Assembly: GCA_963920765.1 (NCBI GenBank)
Contig: OY987244.1
Location: forward strand, 9,736,501-9,800,500
Reading direction: 5' to 3'
Source of the DNA: Ulota crispa
Lineage: Eukaryota > Streptophyta > Bryopsida > Orthotrichales > Orthotrichaceae
DNA: 64,000 bases
The notes beneath the pieces were generated by a model, which did no database searches, was not told the DNA's origin, and saw only the letters and a program-made list of their open reading frames with translations. Below, piece by piece: positions 54,563 through 64,000 of this stretch; the first letter of the stretch is position 1; each line of letters opens with the position of its first letter. A program made the position numbers and the translations under genes.

Positions 54563-56722
54563 TGTCCTGATGGACTTCCCTCCATCATGTAAATACTTGT
54601 TATTTCTTTATATTTGTGTTGATTTCAATAAATCAACAGTTGAGGCAAAAGGGGTGGTCGTGGTGAGGACCACGGTTTGGTGACAACGCAGCGGCCATAG
54701 ATTCCAATGCGCTGCGCCGTCTTGTCACATGCACAGCTCAGGGGGGTAGGTAGCGGGTTGGCTGGGCCAATTTCCTGCCTCACTAGCTGCCAAGCCGTGA
54801 GCCGCCATCACCGCTCGACGAGTTCGATGGGATTCGAACCCGGACCGGCGGGCGGCCAGAGACGACCGCTTTTCCAGCCAACCAAGTCCACGACTTGGCA
54901 ACTGAAGACAAGCGTTTGACGCTATTATATGCTCGCAAGAGCACGTGGCCATTTTACGATGGTGTTTATTTTGTAATTTAATCATTTTCATATGTTTATC
55001 TAGAGATTTTGGAAGGCTCATATATTTTGCCTTTGTTTGAATAAAAATACTAAGGATTTAGAAGTCAATGGGAAAGGTGTGAAAGGAAAAGGGTTTTGGC
55101 ATCTATGGTGGGGTTAGGATAAGGAGGAGCATGGGCTGATGTGCCCCACCTCCCTACCTTAGATAGGGTCGAAATTGTGGAGGAAAGATCCCTTAGTTGT
55201 TGGAAGTTAGTGTATGAGTGTTGGTGGGAAGAAAGGGAAAAATCCCGAAACTTTGAGAGGAGATTTTTTTCTGTGTATACATGATTTTGAATTGAAATTT
55301 GAGGAGGTTGTTCCTTGTGTGATTACCTTTCCAAAATGAGTTTGCAAGTTTGATTTGGAGTTGTGATGCAAAAGTTATGAGTGTTTGAATTTTGGAGTCA
55401 AAAAGCCAAACTATGAAGAAAGGCTGAGACTTCGACAAGCCATAACTTATGATCTGTATATCATTTTGCAACAAGATTTGGAGAGAGTGTTTATCTTGTT
55501 ATTGGCTTTCTAGAAAGTCTTTAAACTTGAAGTTTGAAGCTTGGACGAGAAAGTTATGGAAGTGTGAAGGTTTGGAGGTGGCTGCCCTTTTGTTAGGAGA
55601 AAGCCGAGATTTTGAAGAGCTACAACTTTTGGACAGTATGAGATTTTCTTCTCAAAATTTTAGGAGTGATAGTTTGTTGTCATAGCTTTTCAAATTGTCT
55701 TTAATCATTTCATTTGGAGTTTTATTGAAGAAGTTATAGTGGGTAGAAGTTGCGGGTTTGGGTGCTCTCTAAAAAATTGAGACCCACACTTTGATTGACT
55801 AGAGCTTTCGGACAAAGTTTTGTTTTGAAGTGCAAATTTTATGGATTGAAGCCAGTGATATCATCTTTCTAAATTGATATCACGTTTCTATGGGTGATGT
55901 ATAGAACAAAAGTTATAGAGGTTTTTAGAGGCAGTGTTTAGTTTGTAAAGAGGAAGAAGAGCCTCTACTTTGAACTTGCATAACTTTTGGACAGTATCTT
56001 AGATTGAGTTGAAATTTAGAGGGATGTTAGAAGGTTAGGAGAGCTTTTCAAATTGCTATTACACTTAGCATTTGAATCTTTGAGCCATCTGTGGCATTAG
56101 ATAGAAGGTTGCTGCCTTTTCTAGGACTTGTTATTTGTGATTTTCCCCATTGTTTTTATTAAAACATGAAGACTTGAAGACTTGAAGACATGAAGATTTG
56201 AAGATCTGAAGATATGAAGATTTCAAGAGGAATGTTTTGGGTTTATTTTTTATGTATGTGTGGGATGTGGCTTTGTTATTCCTAGCCGGTTTTGGAGGCT
56301 CGTTTGTCAATTCATTTCCATTCTGTTTTGTAAACCTTGTTGCGGGCAGTTTGGGTTAAACCAAACTTAACCCCATTTATTGTCGTGGTGACGAAGTGGG
56401 ATTGATCACCCACATGGTCGAGACTTGCTCTGTTCTCACGATCTGGAGTTTTGGCCAGCAGATCGTGAATTTGATTTTAGGATCCCGTCATACGGACGGC
56501 AGCTCGTGTCTGCTGTCCCGATCTACCCGTCCCGTATCCAGTGGGCTCTTATCCCTACCTTGACCCTTATACCCTTAGAGCCAGCCACAGGATAGGCCAA
56601 CGGAAGACTGAAGACTAAAGATTTGAAGAGAAGATCAAGATTGACAACGTTTTCAGTCGGCAACGCACGATCGCAGCAAGACACCCTGCGTGTTCCCAAG
56701 GCGCGCTCCTCTCAACCCGACA
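54563..56722 (+). repeat. 3' LTR
   Basis: 2,160 bp, the same length as the 5' LTR, with every compared stretch identical (B-box segment, 8-bp repeats, 180-bp units). It ends CCCGACA at 56722, followed by the target duplication GCGT. Confidence 0.95.
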
Positions 56723-56864
56723 GCGTTCAAGCAGACATCAATGAAAGTCCTAAGGCACTGAAAAACAAGCAAATTTGTTGACTAAGAAGGTCATTTTAAC
56801 ATGGCCTTCTCCTTGTTATGCACTGTTGTGTGGTTGTGCTTGAGCCCTAAAAGTACCTTAAACG

Positions 56865-57118
56865 TTATATTTGTTAATTTGGGCTACTAGAATGTCCCAC
56901 TTTGTATGTCACCTTAAACCCAAAAATTTACCTTAAACCAGATTCAAAGGTATCAGATTCAATCTGAGCCACTGAGATTTTTTCCCTTACAAATTCCTCC
57001 TCTCAAGTGAGGACACGTGTACATAAAAAATGCTAAGCTCGGTTTTAGGTGAGCACCTAAAACTTTCACCTCAAAATTTGAAAGTCCCAAAATATACCAC
57101 CCCAATTTAACAAATATG
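56865..57118. mobile_element. MITE family F, copy F3 (inverted orientation)
   Basis: TTATATTTGTTAATTTGGG and CCCCAATTTAACAAATATG are its ends. ACG stands directly outside both (56862-56864, 57119-57121), a possible 3-bp duplication. The interior holds, on the minus strand, the family block GAGGAATTTGTAAGGG, AAATCTCAGTGG, AATCTGATACC and GGTTTAAGG. Confidence 0.7.
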
Positions 57119-57559
57119 ACGTCCTCATTCTTCCACACAATTGACCATCACCAACAAAAATGAAGTTACAATCTCATTCCTTGCCTTAGATTGACAATGC
57201 TCTAAACACCCGGTGACAAATCCAGGGATGTGATCAATTTCAACCTAAAAAAGCATTTCACCACTAAGTAGTGAATATAATACATTTAAGGCTTGTTCTC
57301 ATTTGTTGTTGAAGTTGTTCACACTAGCCTTCTTGACCCTGTGTGGATGCATTGATGGGAGGTTTGAAATGCCAATGCTATCTAAAAGAGGTTGGTAACT
57401 TCCAATAAATCCGCCTAGAAACACCAATGTTGCAAAAAAATTGATCACCTAAAGAGGAAGATTTGAAAATCTTTTGGCAGTTTGGGTGCAATGTTTCATA
57501 CTCCTTGCTTGGAGGATCCACTAGCAAAGAACGGTGTGAGAATTGGAAAACCTTCTTTT

Positions 57560-57885
57560 CTTGTGTCCACTCCTAATTCCAAAGAGGGTTGTAGGTGATT
57601 GCGGCTGCTTTACACAAGGTGTTCACAACAAGAATGCAACACAAAATAGACATCATCTAACCAATATTAGGTGAAAGCTCCACCGCTCACACAATCAATA
57701 GGCTCTTGTTCAAACAACAACTCCTAAACCTTTTGCTCTTGCTTCCAAAGGGAGTTGCAGGTGATTGTGGCTGCATTGCACAAGGTCCTTCATAGTAAGA
57801 ATGCAATATAAAGCACAAATAAACTAACCACAATTAGATGAAAACTTCATTGCAAACTCTGCTAGTGTGACTACCCACTAATCAT
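57560..57885. repeat. 165-bp segment duplicated in tandem
   Basis: CCAAAGAGGGTTGTAGGTGA (57579) through AGGTGAAAGCTCC is followed 165 bp later by CCAAAGGGAGTTGCAGGTGA (57744) through AGATGAAAACTTC, about 80% alike by eye. No coding meaning was found. Confidence 0.65.
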
Positions 57886-57935
57886 TGGTTTTATCTGCCT
57901 CGCTAGCGCATCCCTAGAACTTTGTTTTACATTAG

Positions 57936-58360
57936 GGGTAGTCACAGCACTTTGGAGAATGAAAAGAGAATGGAGATTGAGAATCGGCTAAATGAAAGTA
58001 GGAGCCAATAAGAGCTTGTTCTTCTTGAAGATGTTATGACACCCCATTTATGTGTGATGATGAATTGAGAGTGGAGAATGGAGAATGATTTACTTTGAGA
58101 AAGGCTGCATGGTTAGCGATTGAAGGAGCAGAAGGAGCTATGGTGAAAAGCAATTCATGAGTGGGAAAAACAAGCAAACCATGGTAAGAAGTTCACATGC
58201 TAATTCATTCTCCACTCCATTCTTCACCTCTAGAGGAGAAGAATGAGGTTGTGCAAAGTTTCACGCGTGAAGCAGAACTCAAGCTCCAACACCCACCAAC
58301 AACAAGACACGTCTGCATTCTCATTCTCCACTTTTGGAGATGAAAGTGCCATGACTACCC
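57936..58360. mobile_element. candidate inverted-repeat element (GGGTAGTCAYRGCACTTT ends)
   Basis: GGGTAGTCACAGCACTTTGG at the left faces the inverted GGGTAGTCATGGCACTTTCA at the right. The inner sequence on both sides carries GGAGAATGARAA motifs. Flanking TTA/TTG is not a clear duplication. The ~425-bp interior is non-coding. Confidence 0.5.
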
Positions 58361-58593
58361 TTGATTAAGTCTAAATGTATAGTACTTACCCAAAACCACT
58401 AACCCCACCATACACCCCGTAAACTACTGCAGAGATGTTTTGCCTTCAAATGCGGGGTGGATTTTGCTCCAAAACTGGTTGTTTTGCGGGGAAAATTGTG
58501 TAACCGTGAATAACAAATTTTTCATCGTGGATTACGCATTCATCATTCAAAAATTCATACATTCATCCAAACATCTGTGCCATGGTTTACATT

Positions 58594-58704
58594 GGGCAAT
58601 GCCCCTCGTCGTCGGGATCGCAAAAATAAAAGGCCTCCTCGTCAGGCTCCGCCCTCCTTGTCGACTTTTTATTTTTGCAGTCCCCTCGTCCTTGAGCATT
58701 GCCC
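58594..58704. repeat. hairpin element upstream of CK2 alpha
   Basis: GGGCAATGCCCCTCGTC...GCAAAAATAAAAGGC pairs with ACTTTTTATTTTTGC...GAGCATTGCCC, giving arms of about 50 bp. It lies ~800 bp upstream of the CK2 alpha start codon and may be a MITE in the distal promoter. Confidence 0.6.
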
Positions 58705-59393
58705 TATGCATTACCCCTTTAAATATGTTACACGCTTTTCCCTCCTAGCCCGGTGTTCTGTAAACAATGACAGCTCTTATGAATTTACAGGTTGTTTCAC
58801 AAAGCCAGGTGAAGACATCTCTTTAGAATTCTTGTTTTATTTGAGTTTTATGATTAGAACGGGTCCCCAGCTTGGCCAGCAGGACGAGAGAACACCTATG
58901 CCAACTAAGGGAGAAAGGGGCGACATCCATCCAACTATCATCCATATGTGAGAGAGCGACGGACGGAGCACTTCACGAAATCATTCATCCAGAATTTCCA
59001 GAAACCCTAGAATAGGGAAACCTCTTTCTTCCCCCGCTCGCGCTCCACTGCGGTGCCCCTCGCTCCTCGCCCGGAGTCAGTCTTTTCCGTTGTAATCTCG
59101 TCGTCTTCCTTCGGCCGGATTCACGGCCTCGCTTTGCCATCGCTGGTTGTCACAATCCTCCGCTCCGTCCTCCTCTGACCTAACTTAGGGGCGCACTTGT
59201 TGCGGTCGTGGAGTCGGTACGTTGCGAGGGCGCTTTGTCATTGCTTTGAGCTTCTTATTCCCTTTCAAGTGGTGGCGCACTTGTTGGTGCAGGCAGTGAT
59301 CCCTTGTGCAGAGATTCTCCAACCCCCCTAGGGCCCTACCTATTCGTCAATCTGGCGCAGAAGATCGGAAAATCGGTTCGACGGCCAGGTGTT
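58705..59393 (+). promoter_or_regulatory. CK2 alpha promoter and 5' leader
   Basis: Base composition rises to GC-rich from about 59025. A telo-box (AAACCCTA, 59002-59009), common in promoters of plant housekeeping and translation genes, lies about 385 bp before the start codon. A possible 5' UTR intron runs from GTACGTTG (59217) to TGCAG (59292). The reading frame upstream of the start codon is open for ~30 codons but has no ATG, so ATG 59394 is the likely start. Confidence 0.5.
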
Positions 59394-62929
<3,536 letters not shown>

Positions 62930-64000
62930 TATGAATTGATACACCCCCAAGTACGTAGTTTTCTTTCCGGCTCCCACGTGTTATGTAAGTGCAGATTTAT
63001 TTTTGCAAACACAAACTTGTCTCAAAAGAGGCAGATTCTCACGATTACGTTAAGAATCAGCAAGTGCCCATAGTCTGTCATTGGTGATTTTGAAGCCTTC
63101 TGGGTTTCGAGACAACTTGCAAGGATGCTCTTCTTTTGGAATTTTAGCAAGAATCAAGCATTGATTGCTTCTTACAGGCTAGTCAATGTTTATTTCGAGT
63201 GTTGAATTGATAACATCCTCTTTGGTGTTGTGTTGCAGATGGGCTTTCTTGTGATTACGTCTTATTATGCTATGAGGTTGTTGTTAGTCTGTGGGAAGAC
63301 TAATTATATATTAGACCACTCGTTGTGATTAGAACTTTAGTGAATAGGTACGTTTTGTTTCTACATTCATCAGGGTTGGATTTATGCTCGGGGAGCTCAA
63401 GCAGCCAGGTCCTTGGTTACCTTGTCTGATATGCGTAGAATTCATGTGACATTTTGAAGCAATCTGTTGCTCCGGACAGTTGAAATTTGGAAAGGCGCAA
63501 TTGTCGTAATGCAGAGATTAGTACCTCTCTTTTCAGATTCCAAAATTTTTAAGGTCATGTAATGAACGAGTCTGTCATATTTCCACTTCCCGTTGTCTCT
63601 ACATTTCCAATGGCTGCTTGGGGGAGAAAAGTGTAGGTTTGAATCAAGACATCGAACGTAAACGTACATGCGTGAGATATCATTTGGCTGCATATCAGGT
63701 ATACTGCTGCAGTGAGCCATGGTAATTGCGAAAGATCCACTACTTTTGACTCTCCATGGTTGATATAGCTTTGAAGCGAATTTTTGCGCTGCTCAAGTAG
63801 GGTCATGTATTATTCTGACAAACCGATCTCTTTAACCGGCGACACTCTTACCCGATAGAATTGTGTATTGAATGTGTTGTTGATCAACCAGATATGAGTA
63901 TCTTACATGAATGGTCTTCGCTTCTAGGTACCGACCTGCCATATTTGGCCATTATCTGAGTCACATATTACTAGGTCAAAAGGTACAAAATAAATTTCCA
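62930..64000 (+). other. CK2 alpha 3' UTR and downstream sequence
   Basis: The 3' UTR begins after TGA 62929. A donor-like GTACGTAG (62951) and an acceptor-like GTTGCAG (63233-63239) suggest an intron in it. The polyadenylation site is not clear: the only exact AATAAA noticed (63989) is over 1 kb from the stop codon. No further gene recognised. Confidence 0.5.

Larger units (their letters stand above)
46152..56722 (+). mobile_element. complete Ty3/gypsy LTR retrotransposon, 10,571 bp
   Basis: Two LTRs of exactly 2,160 bp (46152-48311 and 54563-56722) begin TGTCCTG and end CCCGACA. GCGT flanks the element (46148-46151, 56723-56726), a 4-bp target duplication (5 bp if the next T is shared). 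Between the LTRs lie a primer-binding-site position, a gag-protease frame, a polymerase frame (RT, RNase H, integrase with GPY/F module) and a purine tract. Both frames are unbroken and the LTRs are identical wherever I compared them, with a constant 8,411-bp offset. The insertion is therefore recent and the copy may be active. Integrase after RNase H places it in Ty3/gypsy; no chromodomain is visible. It interrupts otherwise continuous spacer. Confidence 0.95.

Noticed and set aside
59304-59393. N-terminal extension of CK2 alpha
   Set aside because: The frame is open for 30 codons upstream but contains no ATG, and MSKARVYT is the usual start of plant CKA1 proteins.
63989-63994. AATAAA as the CK2 alpha polyadenylation signal
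   Set aside because: It is more than 1 kb beyond the stop codon, and plants do not depend on an exact AATAAA.

Overview
The window reads as nuclear DNA of a streptophyte (land plant or close relative). It holds an intron-rich protein kinase CK2 alpha gene whose protein is almost identical in plan to plant CKA1 proteins, a strictosidine synthase-like pseudogene, telo-box promoter sequence, Ty3/gypsy retrotransposon DNA and many small DNA transposons in AT-rich spacer. Several features fit a seed-free lineage (bryophyte, fern, lycophyte or charophyte) better than a flowering plant: a Tc1-type DD34E transposase relic and TTAA-flanked piggyBac-like elements. This placement is inference. No organism can be named from the sequence alone.

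Layout. 1-10.7 kb is gene-free and packed with small inverted-repeat elements of several superfamilies, judged by their ends and target duplications: TA-flanked, TTA-flanked PIF/Harbinger-like, TTAA-flanked piggyBac-like, and a nested family with TATTYGTT ends. 10.7-16.7 kb is a GC-richer island with a broken strictosidine synthase-like gene and a nine-exon gene for an unrecognised 474-residue Cys/Arg/Pro/Tyr-rich protein. 16.7-25 kb is AT-rich spacer with more MITEs. 25-31 kb is a block rich in the pentamer CAACT (or AGTTG) surrounding an ~81-bp tandem repeat with higher-order structure, followed by the Tc1-like transposase relic at 31.0-31.9 kb. 34.5-35.05 kb holds the relic of a membrane/heptad protein, followed by a nested pair of inverted-repeat elements. 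36.9-45.9 kb has a dispersed repeat family with CCCAT minisatellites, hairpin MITEs and a complete hAT-like MITE with an 8-bp target duplication. 46,152-56,722 is a complete, apparently very young Ty3/gypsy LTR retrotransposon. 56.7-58.8 kb has more MITEs. 59.4-62.9 kb is the CK2 alpha gene.

The two intact host genes (the nine-exon gene and CK2 alpha) are single transcription units on the + strand with no sign of being functionally linked. The rest is a record of repeated transposition: three cases of nesting or direct abutment can be read from the ends, and the youngest event is the 10.6-kb retrotransposon, whose two 2,160-bp LTRs are the same length and identical wherever compared.
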